A DNA stretch of 64,000 nt, taken from contig JAEWAN010000034.1 in NCBI GenBank assembly GCA_023391625.1, positions 1 to 64,000 of the forward strand, given 5' to 3'. The stretch comes from Bacteroidota bacterium. GTDB taxonomy: Bacteria; Bacteroidota; Bacteroidia; Bacteroidales; Paludibacteraceae. Of the stretch, positions 16,882 to 25,193 are shown piece by piece. A model generated the notes under the pieces. It was given only the letters and a program-made list of their open reading frames with translations. It was not told the origin of the DNA and ran no database searches. The first letter of the stretch is position 1. Every line of letters begins with the position of its first letter. The position numbers and the translations under genes are program-made.

Positions 16882-18018
16882 ATGAAACGGTTTTCTTTGT
16901 TTTTGATTGTTCCGGTTTTAGTTTTATGTATTTCCTCCTGTACAGGAAAGCAAAAAAAACAGGCTGTTGCAACTGCCAATACAGATTCTTTGGAGGTGAA
17001 ATATGCTACAGGTTTTTCTGTTTATTATACGGAAAAATACAAACAGGTTGTTGTACACAACCCTTGGGAAAAAGGCAAGGTTTATGCAACTTATTATTTA
17101 GTAGAAGATAATGATATTGAAACTCCAGCTGATGGGGTTAAAGTGTTGATCCCTGTTCATTCGTTGGCTGCAGCTTCTGTTACGCATTTCGAGTTTTTAA
17201 ACTTATTAGATGAGTTGCATACTGTAACTGGCGTGTGCCAGCCCCATCTGATATATAATGAAACGCTTAGAAATAAGGCAGCTTCTGGAGAGATAGCCGA
17301 CTTGGGAGATGCTTTTCAGATAGATATTGAAAATACCTTGCATTTGCATCCGGATGCTGTTATGATGAGTGGTTTGAACCAAAAAGATGCGAATGCACAG
17401 CGGATTTTACAGGCAGGAATTCCAGTCGTTTATAATAATGAGTGGACGGAAACCTCATTGCTGGGTAGAGCTGAGTGGATTAAATTTGTAAGTGTTTTTT
17501 ATAATAAAGAGGCTGTGGCCGATAGTGTTTTCAGAGATATTGAAAACAGATATAGTCAAGTGAGTGAAATGGCCCGGATGGTAGAGGAAAAACCTTCAGT
17601 TATGATGGGAGCTAATTTCAGAGGAACCTGGTATATGCCGGCAGGGCACAGTTTTATGGGACAGCTGCTAAATGATGGGGGGGCTTCTTATTTTTATGCC
17701 AACGACACAACTACGGGTAGTTTGCCTTTAAATGTAGAAACTGTTCTGATGAATTTTGCTGATACGGATTATTGGCTTAACTGCAATTATAATACTTTGG
17801 AGGAGTTATTGAATGCAGATAAGAAGCACGGGCTTTTTAAACCGGTGAAGTTAGGCAGGGTATATAATTTTAATAAGCGTGTGCTTTCTTCCGGGGCAAA
17901 TGATTTTTGGGAAAGTGGGGTAGCTCGTCCGGATTTATTGTTGTGCGATGTGATTGCTATATTGCATCCAGGTATTCTATCGGATTATGAGCTGACCTAT
18001 GCAGAGAAGTTAAAATAA
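16882..18018 (+). CDS. BtuF-like substrate-binding lipoprotein (cobalamin uptake)
   Basis: The 378-residue protein carries a lipoprotein signal (lipobox CISSC, Cys20) and a helical-backbone periplasmic binding fold of the BtuF/FecB type: VKVLIPVHSLAAASVTHFEF, LHPDAVMMSGLNQKDAN, QAGIPVVYNNEWTETSLLGR, EWIKFVSVFYNKEAVAD. The B12 riboswitch in its leader points to cobalamin or a related corrinoid as the ligand. The usual BtuC/BtuD permease and ATPase and a TonB-dependent receptor are absent next to it: a terminator follows and the next genes are on the other strand. It presumably serves a transporter encoded elsewhere. Confidence 0.8.
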   Translation: MKRFSLFLIVPVLVLCISSCTGKQKKQAVATANTDSLEVKYATGFSVYYTEKYKQVVVHNPWEKGKVYATYYLVEDNDIETPADGVKVLIPVHSLAAASVTHFEFLNLLDELHTVTGVCQPHLIYNETLRNKAASGEIADLGDAFQIDIENTLHLHPDAVMMSGLNQKDANAQRILQAGIPVVYNNEWTETSLLGRAEWIKFVSVFYNKEAVADSVFRDIENRYSQVSEMARMVEEKPSVMMGANFRGTWYMPAGHSFMGQLLNDGGASYFYANDTTTGSLPLNVETVLMNFADTDYWLNCNYNTLEELLNADKKHGLFKPVKLGRVYNFNKRVLSSGANDFWESGVARPDLLLCDVIAILHPGILSDYELTYAEKLK

Positions 18019-18093
18019 AAGCCAGGTTTTCATTGTTTTATTGAAAAACAAGCTTGTAAAAACACCTATTGTTTGCATTTACATGGATTAATT

Positions 18094-18136
18094 AAAAAAA
18101 ATATAGCTGGTGGATTCCGCCAGCTATATTTTTTTT
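18094..18136. terminator. terminator between BtuF-like and ThrE genes
   Basis: A 20-bp stem (core ATATAGCTGGTGG with CCGCCAGCTATAT, one G-U pair) with an ATT loop ends in a run of T on both strands. It serves two convergent transcripts. Confidence 0.75.
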
Positions 18137-18177
18137 AGTCGTATAATAAAAAAGTCGTAACTTCTGTTCTAACAGAA

Positions 18178-18684
18178 TTATAGTTCTTTCTTTTTTCGTG
18201 TTAGTGAGAAAGCCTTTTTAGAGAATAGGAACATAGGTATAATGCTGCCGACACCTAAAAAGGAAACCACGGTCAGCGCTATCAAAATATTTGTGTGGAA
18301 TAAGTTCAGATAGCTTTCCTGTACAATTACATCTTCTGAAGTTTGTAAAAACATGATTAAAGAAAAAATGGCACTATATGCGATTTTTCCCGGTATCATG
18401 GGCAATAATGCCGGAATGGAAAATATGGTCATGGGGCAATGTGTCCTGGCTCCAAACCATAAACTGCCAAATCCTATGACCAGAGCTCCAAACAATGAAG
18501 CGGTTGCAATGTCTACTCCAAGCTTTTCCATTAGTATAAAGCGAAAAGCATGCCCTGTTGCAGCTAATATGGCAATGTATATGAATGCCCTTTTAGGAGG
18601 GTTGGAAATCGCGCCGAATCCTATTCCAGCTAGAGCGGCAAACACCGCGTCATGTAAAATATCAAGTATAATATCTGGTATCAT
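18178..18684 (-). CDS. threonine/serine exporter, small (ThrE C-terminal, DUF3815) subunit
   Basis: The 168-residue protein has about five membrane segments (AALAGIGFGAISNPPKRAFI, FGALVIGFGSLWFGARTHCP, IPALLPMIPGKIAYSAIF). The PxxPG-like segment LLPMIPG is typical of the ThrE_2 half. Its start overlaps the stop of the larger ThrE half by 4 bp (ATGA), so translation is coupled. In Corynebacterium ThrE the two halves are one chain; the split form is common elsewhere. It exports amino acids or small organic acids; the substrate here is not established. Confidence 0.8.
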   Translation of the reverse strand: MIPDIILDILHDAVFAALAGIGFGAISNPPKRAFIYIAILAATGHAFRFILMEKLGVDIATASLFGALVIGFGSLWFGARTHCPMTIFSIPALLPMIPGKIAYSAIFSLIMFLQTSEDVIVQESYLNLFHTNILIALTVVSFLGVGSIIPMFLFSKKAFSLTRKKKEL

Positions 18685-19454
18685 AATAAACTATCTCTAA
18701 CGACCCATAAAGTAAATGAAAGACCTATTGCAATACATATAATAAGCAGGAAGGCGTTGGTTAGCCGGGCAATACCGGTTAAAGTATAACCTTCAACTAT
18801 ATCAATGATACCGTTAATCAAAGGAACTCCCGGTATTAGGAATAAAACGCTGGTAGTTAACGCAATGTCCATGTTTCCACCAAACCACAGGATGGAAGAA
18901 GCGCAGACAGATGCAACCAAAGCAGATACGATGAATACAATGTAATGATTTACTCCCCGTCCTTGTAACTTAGTACGTACAAAGAACCCGACTAGGGTAG
19001 CGATGAAAACGACTGCGGTAGCTATCCAGTCTCCTCCGAAAAGACGGCAGAACGACCCGTTGGCTACACCGACCAACAATAATAGCAACCATTTGTTCAT
19101 ACGTGGTTTTGCAAGAATAGCCTCATATTTGGCTTTCACTTCGCTCAGAGATAAATGGTTATCCACAGCTTCCCAACTTAACGCACTTAATTCGGCATTA
19201 TATTCAAAATTGATTGGAAGGCTGGGAAACTCCGTTACTGTACCATAACTTTCCTTGGTTCTCGGATCAATAACATTAAAAATAATACTTTTCTGAAAAA
19301 TACTGGATTTTAGTTCTACGTCCAGACACGCTGCCATACGTTTAGTGTTGCGGATAATGCGGGAGGTGTGAACTCCTGAACCCATCAATACACTGGCGTA
19401 TTCAGAGATAAATTCAGCAATGTCTTTCAGAGAATCCTGATTATCTTCTTTCAT
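18681..19454 (-). CDS. threonine/serine exporter, large (ThrE N-terminal, DUF1212) subunit
   Basis: The 257-residue protein has a soluble N-terminal half (IAEFISEYASVLMGSGVHTS, the conserved helix that begins DUF1212 proteins) followed by five membrane segments, with the family signature LFLIPGVPLINGIIDIVEGY near the end. It overlaps the small subunit by 4 bp. A -7 box for this operon is visible about 110 bp upstream. Confidence 0.8.
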   Translation of the reverse strand: MKEDNQDSLKDIAEFISEYASVLMGSGVHTSRIIRNTKRMAACLDVELKSSIFQKSIIFNVIDPRTKESYGTVTEFPSLPINFEYNAELSALSWEAVDNHLSLSEVKAKYEAILAKPRMNKWLLLLLVGVANGSFCRLFGGDWIATAVVFIATLVGFFVRTKLQGRGVNHYIVFIVSALVASVCASSILWFGGNMDIALTTSVLFLIPGVPLINGIIDIVEGYTLTGIARLTNAFLLIICIAIGLSFTLWVVRDSLL

Positions 19455-19566
19455 TGATGTATAATTTGTATGTAATTTATTTATAGTGTATTCTTGTTAT
19501 CCTGTTGAAAATTAGGTACAAAAGCCTGCTTTTGAAAAAGATTTCTTACCTCTCAAAAACAGGGTG

Positions 19567-19574
19567 CAAAATTA
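19567..19574 (-). promoter_or_regulatory. -7 promoter box of the ThrE operon
   Basis: On the minus strand TAATTTTG matches TAnnTTTG, giving a leader of about 105 bases. A second box, TACTTTTG at 19620-19627 on the plus strand, could start transcription towards the DUF486 gene with a leader of about 215 bases. Apart from these two boxes the 19455-19848 gap shows no gene. Confidence 0.45.
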
Positions 19575-19848
19575 GTCATTTTCTTGTCTTTTAAAAATAG
19601 TTTTATCAAATAAAAACAATACTTTTGCACACTTTTTTTAATGAAAAGCCTTTAACCTATTATCCGCTCTTTTCTATGTTATAAAATATTTGATATCAGG
19701 CCTTATAGAGGGGAAAATACGCAGGAATGAGTATTTGTGAAGTCAGCTGTTTGTTGAGTTATGGATATAAAAGGATTGGTTAAGAAAAGTTGATTTCAAA
19801 AGTATAAGAATTAGAAAGTTTTATATACAGCGTTTTATTTAAAAGCAT

Positions 19849-20217
19849 ATGAAAGCATTGTACACTATTATTTTACTTGTAGTATCAAACGTCTTTATGA
19901 CATTTGCGTGGTACGGTCATTTAAAGTTGCAGGAAATGAAAGTAACCACAAACTGGCCGTTGTTTGCTATAATTTTATTATCCTGGGGAATAGCATTGGC
20001 TGAATATTCATTTCAGGTTCCGGCAAACAGGATTGGGTTTGTAGGGAATGGAGGTCCTTTTAATTTGATGCAGCTCAAAGTAATTCAGGAAGTAATTACT
20101 TTAACTGTGTTTACCATCTTTACAAAGGTGTTTTTCAGTGGGGAAGCATTGCAGTGGAATCATTTTGTAGCCTTCTTTTTAATGATATTGGCTGTTTATT
20201 TTGTCTTCCTTAAATAA
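19849..20217 (+). CDS. DMT superfamily small membrane protein (DUF486)
   Basis: The 122-residue protein has four predicted membrane helices (IILLVVSNVFMTFAWYGHLK; WPLFAIILLSWGIALAEYSF; IQEVITLTVFTIFTKVFF; HFVAFFLMILAVYFVFLK). The pattern FMTFAWYGHLK ... EYSFQVPANRIG ... F(N)LMQLKVIQE is that of DUF486, a compact four-helix family in the drug/metabolite transporter clan, present as a single copy in many Gram-negative genomes. Substrate unknown. Confidence 0.8.
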   Translation: MKALYTIILLVVSNVFMTFAWYGHLKLQEMKVTTNWPLFAIILLSWGIALAEYSFQVPANRIGFVGNGGPFNLMQLKVIQEVITLTVFTIFTKVFFSGEALQWNHFVAFFLMILAVYFVFLK

Positions 20218-20395
20218 TACTGTTCTTTCTTATTGGGTTCTCTTGTTTGCTATATGTGTGGGTGAAGGTAATACCGCAAGTATAGCTAAAGAATAGAATA
20301 TTACAAATAAATACCTTATTAAATTATACAGGCATTACATATTAGAATAAATTATTCCTATAAGTATGTAGTTTCTATAGCTGGTCGGATTTATA

Positions 20396-20450
20396 AGAAG
20401 AATAAAAATCGGATAAAAATTTAGGTATTTTATCCGATTTTTATTCTTCT
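20396..20450. terminator. terminator after the DUF486 gene
   Basis: Arms 20396-20419 and 20427-20450 are perfect complements over 24 bp (core AAAAATCGGATAAAA) around a 7-base loop. T-runs occur on both strands. The rest of the 20218-20537 gap has no other feature that I can support. Confidence 0.7.
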
Positions 20451-20537
20451 CTGTTTTAACAATATATACTTGTAGTTTATGTTATTAAAATCTGATCCTT
20501 TTTTCTTTTTTATTCTTTTGTAAAATATCTATTCTTT

Positions 20538-21008
20538 TTATTTTGTGTTTTTATATATCACTCCTACTATTGCAGAAATGATTAGGAGAATGAGTGATAT
20601 TAATTTAATGGTCATACGGATTCCACGTTTGGCTTGTTTCTCTTTGTATTGTTTTATTTTCTCTGTATTATCATCGCAGAAAACAATGTCTTTAGTGATG
20701 ACTCCGCTTTTATAACTGTCTATAAGAATACGTTTCTTTTTGGGAGGTGTATTCATACCACGATGAAGAACAAATTCTACTGTATCGCCGGTACGGCATC
20801 GGACGGAATAGTTTCTTTCTAGGTCAGGGGAATAACTGTATGTGTTTTCTCCCCTTTTAACATTGATATCTACGTCCAAATAGTTATATGGTGAGTCGCA
20901 CCAGCTTGATATATGCCCTTCTAGTGTTATTTTCTGGGCATTAATATTGAGATGTGATAAAAAAAATAAACCGATTATTACGGTCGATAAGGTCTTGCAT
21001 TTTTTCAT
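20538..21008 (-). CDS. small secreted protein with C-terminal membrane helix, unknown function
   Basis: The ATG at 21008 (MKKCKTLSTVIIGLFF...) gives 156 residues with a signal peptide ending INAQ; the 37 extra residues of the longer frame look untranslated. The mature part is a small beta-rich domain (GHISSWCDSPYNYLDVDINV, GDTVEFVLHRGMN), then a basic linker (KIKQYKEKQAKRGIRM) and one membrane helix near the C-terminus (LISLILLIISAIVGVIY). That topology places the domain in the periplasm. I do not recognise a family. Confidence 0.6.
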   Translation of the reverse strand: MKKCKTLSTVIIGLFFLSHLNINAQKITLEGHISSWCDSPYNYLDVDINVKRGENTYSYSPDLERNYSVRCRTGDTVEFVLHRGMNTPPKKKRILIDSYKSGVITKDIVFCDDNTEKIKQYKEKQAKRGIRMTIKLISLILLIISAIVGVIYKNTK

Positions 21009-21241
21009 GGATATACGATGGTTAATTATGAATAGAATTAATTTTATGCCACATGTTCTGGTTTGCTTTTCTATCGAGGTAATAGAAAAGCCTATTTCTG
21101 GTAGAATTGTTGTTGTCAATAAATGATCTTTCCCTCTATTTATCAGTGAATTGTGATGATAAAATGTAAGTTAAATTTATAGGATAAGGAATAGGCTGGT
21201 TGACGAGGAACAAATATATTTTTTTTAAGGGATTTGGTGAA

Positions 21242-21279
21242 AAAAAATAGTATACTCTTAGTTGAATATACTATTTTTT
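21242..21279 (-). terminator. original tRNA-Gly terminator, displaced by the prophage
   Basis: Arms AATAGTATA and TATACTATT, extended by A- and T-runs to 13 bp, flank a 12-base loop just beyond the displaced tRNA 3' end. A similar hairpin follows the intact tRNA on the other side of the prophage, so this one is the host's former terminator, now more than 41 kb from its tRNA. Confidence 0.6.
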
Positions 21280-21280
21280 A

Positions 21281-21336
21281 TTTTAGAAGAGCGGCAAACG
21301 GGACTCGAACCCGCGACCCTCAGCTTGGGAAGCTGA
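21281..21336. repeat. attL: duplicated 3' end of tRNA-Gly(CCC)
   Basis: These 56 bases repeat 63125-63180 with one difference (C at 21304, T at 63148). They include the last 47 bases of the tRNA from the anticodon stem to the discriminator base and 9 bases beyond it. The sequence diverges at 21337, where the right-hand copy continues into the rest of the tRNA. The mismatch falls in the T-loop (position 59). Confidence 0.9.
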
Positions 21337-21404
21337 ATTGTTATTATTATATTAATTGTTTATAATTAGTACTTTATGTGTTATATTTTTTGTGATTATA
21401 TTTA

Positions 21405-21427
21405 TTTTACAGAATTATTACAGAAAA
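21405..21427. repeat. attL-side integrase arm-site candidate (repeat of 63017-63039)
   Basis: A 23-bp perfect direct repeat, core ACAGAATTATTACAGAA, occurs here and at 63017-63039, about 70-110 bp inside each att core. The unit itself holds ACAGAA twice, 11 bp apart. An inverted relative (TACAGAAAAA on the minus strand) lies at 21486-21496. Position and repetition fit arm-type binding sites of a tyrosine integrase. Confidence 0.6.
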
Positions 21428-21542
21428 ACGATTAAATGAATATAAGTTTAATATCATCACTATTGCTCTTCCAAATATAATTATATTTTTTCTGTATTAT
21501 CATTATTTTCTCTATTAAGAATCTTACTCATTTAATTATTTT

Positions 21543-21584
21543 TTAATCTAAATGTTTTTATATTAATCTAAATGATTATATTTG
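21543..21584 (+). promoter_or_regulatory. terminase-operon promoter with 20-bp-spaced direct repeats
   Basis: TTAATCTAAATG occurs exactly twice, at 21543-21554 and 21563-21574, with a 20-bp period (two helical turns). TATATTTG, a -7 box, follows at 21577-21584, so the second repeat covers the region just upstream of -7. The operon then starts at 21610. This looks like an operator different from that of the other late promoters. Confidence 0.55.
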
Positions 21585-21609
21585 TTTTGTTATTTTAATT
21601 CTTAGTCCA

Positions 21610-21864
21610 ATGGCAACAGAACAAAGTAATGAACTTAAAAATATTCTCTCTAAGTATAATAAAAGATATACGCATGAAAGAGAATTGATTTATAAGAAAG
21701 TTCTGGAACAAGAAAGTGAATTTACCGCTTCGGATATTATTTGCTCTCTTGATAATGACATTGCATGCAGATCTGTTTATCACAATCTCAGTGCATTTTG
21801 TGAAATGAATATTATACACAAAGTGCCAAGTACAGAACGTGAATCTTTGTATAAACTAATATAA
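21610..21864 (+). CDS. Fur-like winged-helix DNA-binding protein (truncated Fur type)
   Basis: The 84-residue protein aligns with the N-terminal DNA-binding domain of Fur: LSKYNKRYTHERELIYKKVL corresponds to the Fur stretch around VTLPRLKILEVL, SEFTASDIICSL to HHVSAEDLYKRL, and CRSVYHNLSAFCEMNIIHKV to the recognition helix ATVYRVLNQFDDAGIV. The metal-binding dimerisation domain of Fur is absent, so it is unlikely to sense iron by itself. It precedes TerS by one base in the packaging operon. It may be an operon regulator or a DNA-recognition accessory of the terminase; both are inferences. Confidence 0.6.
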   Translation: MATEQSNELKNILSKYNKRYTHERELIYKKVLEQESEFTASDIICSLDNDIACRSVYHNLSAFCEMNIIHKVPSTERESLYKLI

Positions 21865-21865
21865 T

Positions 21866-22363
21866 ATGCCGGCACCAGAAGGAAATCAATTTTGGAGATT
21901 AAGAAGTAAGCACGGTAGGGATAAATTATTTTCTACCCCCGAACTATTATGGGAGGCTGCATGTGAATATTTTGATTGGTGTGATGGCAACCCCTGGAAC
22001 GTAACAAAAATAACAACAAAGAAATCTGGAACAGAAACTGATACGACTCCTACTCAGCGTCCGTATTCTTTAAGTGGTTTATGTTTGTATTTGAACTGCT
22101 CGCAAAGCTATTTCAGAGAATTTAAAAGACACTGTTCGGAAGATTTTATGACAGTCGTATCACGCATAGAAGAAACAATAGAAACTTTACAGTTCGAAGG
22201 TGCTGCCGTTGGTGCATTTAATGCAAATATCATAGCACGGAAATTAGGGTTGTCTGAAAAACAGGAAATCACCGGTAAAGACGGTGCTCCATTGTTTGAT
22301 GACAAACCTTTAAGTAAAAAAGAACTTATCAGACGCATGAAGGAGATAGAAGATGAGATTTAA
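21866..22363 (+). CDS. phage terminase small subunit
   Basis: The 165-residue protein begins PAPEGNQFWRLRSKHGRDKL and carries a helix-turn-helix-like segment (SLSGLCLYLNCSQSYFREFK), then FNANIIARKLGLSEKQEITG, a pattern typical of gp3-type DNA-packaging proteins. TerS binds the phage packaging site and loads the large subunit. It lies 2 bp before the large terminase gene, which confirms the role. Confidence 0.8.
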   Translation: MPAPEGNQFWRLRSKHGRDKLFSTPELLWEAACEYFDWCDGNPWNVTKITTKKSGTETDTTPTQRPYSLSGLCLYLNCSQSYFREFKRHCSEDFMTVVSRIEETIETLQFEGAAVGAFNANIIARKLGLSEKQEITGKDGAPLFDDKPLSKKELIRRMKEIEDEI

Positions 22364-22365
22364 AT

Positions 22366-23829
22366 ATGACCGAACGCGAATACATACAAACCAAATGTTT
22401 AACTGATACCTTGTTTTTTACAAGGTATTTTTATAAGAAGCGATTCGACCGTAAATATATTGTTGGCCGTCAACATGAAATTATATCCGACTATCTTGAT
22501 AAAGTTTATAATGGCGAGATAACAAGATTGTGTATAAGGGTTGCTCCCCGCTATGGAAAGACAGAGCTTGCAGTAAAGAATGGAATAGCAAAAGGACTTG
22601 CATTAAATCCAAGGTCGAGGTATATTCATTTGTCCTATTCAAGTGAACTGGCTTTAGATAATTCAAGCGAGATAAAGGATTTTGTCCAGGAAGAGTATTA
22701 TCAAAACCTATTCCCGTATGTTCAAATAAAGAAAGACACAAAGGCAAAAAAGAAATGGTATACTACTGCAGGAGGCGGTGTGTATGCTACTTCAACAGCC
22801 GGACAGGTAACCGGTTTTGGTGCCGGTGTTGTGGACGATGAAGAGGGTATAGATGATTTTATCAATGAGTTAAATGAGGGTTGCTCCGCTCTTGACTTTG
22901 GCGGGGGTATATTTATTGATGACCCTATTAAGCCAGAAGACGCATTATCCGATACAAAAAGAAATAAGATAAACAACCGGTTTTATTCTACGATATATAA
23001 CCGTGTCAACAGCCGTAAAACACCCATTGTTATCATAGGGCAAGCAACGCACGAAGAAGACCTGATCGGTTATGTAATGAAACAAGAACCGGATACATGG
23101 ACTTTAGTAAATATCCCTTGTATCTACATGGGAGAGGATGGAAAGGAAAAGGCTCTTTATCCTCCTAAACATACGCTTGAAGAATTGTATAAACTTCGCG
23201 AAGCGGATCCTTATGTTTTTGAAACGCAATACCAACAAAATCCTAAACCCATTGAGGGCTTGCTGTTGCCCCTTTCCGAATTGCGTTTTGAAGACGTTTC
23301 GGCTATACCTGATAATAATGTTGTATTTCGTTTTGCTGTTGGTGACCCGGCAGATACCGGAGGTGATAAATACTCCATGCCGTTTATGGATGTTGTAATT
23401 GATGACAATAATTTAGCTGTATATGTGCGCGATGTAATACACAATAAGGATGGCATTGAAGTAAATACGGGTAAGATTATTGAGCGGACAAAAGAAAACT
23501 CAACCGAGTGTATTCTGATTGAATCCAATGGTGTCGGATTAGCTTCCATCATAAACTTAAAAAATAACATAGCTAATCATACCCTCATAAAATCATTTGC
23601 CAGTTCGGAAAATAAAGAAGTACGCATATTGTCTAATTATGAATTTGTAAAGAAATATTTTGTTTTTGATAAAAATTATAAAAGCAAGATTGAGTATAAG
23701 TTATTTATAGAAGATTTGACATCCTACCTCAAAGAAGGCGAAAATAAACACAAGAAAGATGCCATAGATTCCTGTTGTTCGGCAGCAAAAGCTCTAAAAG
23801 CAAAATACCGTAAATTTTTATATGGTTAG
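22366..23829 (+). CDS. phage terminase large subunit
   Basis: The 487-residue protein has an N-terminal packaging ATPase with Walker A near residues 58-66 (RVAPRYGKTELAV) and a Walker B-like strand ending FIDDP (Asp185-Asp186), followed by the coupling region (IIGQATHEEDLIGYVM). The C-terminal nuclease half has FAVGDPADTGGDKYSM and ECILIESNGVG, acidic positions of the RNase H-like nuclease. It translocates DNA into the prohead and cuts it. A short stem between its stop and the portal gene is part of the late operator. Confidence 0.9.
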   Translation: MTEREYIQTKCLTDTLFFTRYFYKKRFDRKYIVGRQHEIISDYLDKVYNGEITRLCIRVAPRYGKTELAVKNGIAKGLALNPRSRYIHLSYSSELALDNSSEIKDFVQEEYYQNLFPYVQIKKDTKAKKKWYTTAGGGVYATSTAGQVTGFGAGVVDDEEGIDDFINELNEGCSALDFGGGIFIDDPIKPEDALSDTKRNKINNRFYSTIYNRVNSRKTPIVIIGQATHEEDLIGYVMKQEPDTWTLVNIPCIYMGEDGKEKALYPPKHTLEELYKLREADPYVFETQYQQNPKPIEGLLLPLSELRFEDVSAIPDNNVVFRFAVGDPADTGGDKYSMPFMDVVIDDNNLAVYVRDVIHNKDGIEVNTGKIIERTKENSTECILIESNGVGLASIINLKNNIANHTLIKSFASSENKEVRILSNYEFVKKYFVFDKNYKSKIEYKLFIEDLTSYLKEGENKHKKDAIDSCCSAAKALKAKYRKFLYG

Positions 23830-23840
23830 CTGCAAAATTC

Positions 23841-23879
23841 CTTATTGTCAGTGACTGACAATAAGCCTATTTATATTTG
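23841..23879 (+). promoter_or_regulatory. late promoter L1: 25-bp palindromic operator plus -7 box (structural genes)
   Basis: The half-site CTTATTGTCAGT (23841-23852) and its exact complement (23854-23865) flank one central base. Six bases later comes TATATTTG, a -7 box (23872-23879), and the portal ATG follows at 23898. The identical palindrome, same 6-bp spacing and same -7 box occur before the lysis/tail-fibre operon at 61564-61602 in matching orientation. The palindrome occupies the place of the -33 element, as expected for a site bound by a dimeric activator. Confidence 0.75.
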
Positions 23880-23897
23880 TGCGTACTAATTGAATGT

Positions 23898-25193
23898 ATG
23901 CTGAATATATTTACTAACATACGAAACAGATTTGAGAACTGGTTACCTAAAGCGGTAGAACGTGATAATGAAAGTAACTGGTGGCTTTGGACGCATATGA
24001 ATGAGGCTTGCCGGGCTTTTTATTCAGAAGATTCTCCTGTTCAATTTTCTAACCGCAATGCTTTTGCACTGGCTTCTACTGTTTCTGAGATATTCTTTCC
24101 GATAGACGCTATTGCAGACCGCGTAGCCGGATTGCAGTTTGATGTGGTAGATAATACTGGCAATATCGTAGAACCACCCAAAAATATTGCACGGTTGCTT
24201 AAGTCTCCCAATCCAATGAGTTCGTTTTCGGAAATGGTTTATAATTCCGTTTTTTATGAACTGTCGGATGGAAATAATTACATCTATACAAAGGTACCAC
24301 GTTCGCTAAAACAAGTAAATCCGGATACTATTTCGTCTGTATGGCTTTTGCAGCCGGATAAGGTTTATATCCGTTTAAAGACTTCACGTCCGAAGTATTT
24401 TGATATTACTTCCATTGCAGACTTGATAGAAACTTTTGATTATTCCATGTATGATAAGGAAAGGATAGATCCTCTTTACATTGTACATGAAAGAAGTCTT
24501 CCTCCATGTGATTATGCTGACAGTCTAAAATCTCCAAGTCCATTGGGTGCTGCATGCCGGAATATTAACAATCTGCTTGCGGTATATTCTGCAAGGTATA
24601 AAGTGTATGTAAGCAATGGCAATGCGGGTATATTGACTAAAGAAGCTTCAAAAGGAAATGATATAGAAGCAGCTTTGGATCCGGTTACAAGAGACGCGAT
24701 GATTGATGATATTAAAAATCGTAACGGACTGGTTGGAGATAAAAGACTTTGGACGGTTTCTCCTATTCCTCTTAAATTCATAAAGACCCTTGCAACGATA
24801 AGCGAGTTGCAGCCATTTGATGAAACGATGGCTGATAGCCTACAGATAGCCGGCATTTTCGGAGTTGACAAAGATTTAATTCCATTAAAAGAGGGTACGA
24901 CATATACAAACAAAGTCCAGGCAGAAAAGAATCTGTATGCAAACGTTGTGCTACCTGTTGCACAGGCTAAAGCCGAATCATTTACAAAGGCTTTGGGATT
25001 GGATAAAATAGGATTGAGGTTAGTCCCGAATACAAACAATGTGAAAGTATTACAGGAAGACAAGGAAGTTTCCTATCGTGGCGATGGTTTGTTGCTTGAT
25101 AATGTAATAAAAATGAAAGAGGCTGGTCTTATGGACGAAGCGGACGCAAAAGATATTTCAATAAAACTAACTGAAAAATATAAGAATGAATAA
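23898..25193 (+). CDS. phage portal protein (HK97 family)
   Basis: The ATG at 23898 gives 431 residues; upstream in-frame starts overlap the -7 box. The sequence shows typical portal features: a mixed N-terminal wing (STVSEIFFPIDAIADRVAGL), LKSPNPMSSFSEMVYNSVFY, the conserved DGNNYIY strand, a stem/clip region (GILTKEASKGNDIEAALDPV) and a C-terminal helix-rich end (VVLPVAQAKAESFTKALGL). The ring of portal subunits forms the DNA gate and the TerL docking site. Its stop overlaps the protease start by 8 bp. Confidence 0.85.
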   Translation: MLNIFTNIRNRFENWLPKAVERDNESNWWLWTHMNEACRAFYSEDSPVQFSNRNAFALASTVSEIFFPIDAIADRVAGLQFDVVDNTGNIVEPPKNIARLLKSPNPMSSFSEMVYNSVFYELSDGNNYIYTKVPRSLKQVNPDTISSVWLLQPDKVYIRLKTSRPKYFDITSIADLIETFDYSMYDKERIDPLYIVHERSLPPCDYADSLKSPSPLGAACRNINNLLAVYSARYKVYVSNGNAGILTKEASKGNDIEAALDPVTRDAMIDDIKNRNGLVGDKRLWTVSPIPLKFIKTLATISELQPFDETMADSLQIAGIFGVDKDLIPLKEGTTYTNKVQAEKNLYANVVLPVAQAKAESFTKALGLDKIGLRLVPNTNNVKVLQEDKEVSYRGDGLLLDNVIKMKEAGLMDEADAKDISIKLTEKYKNE

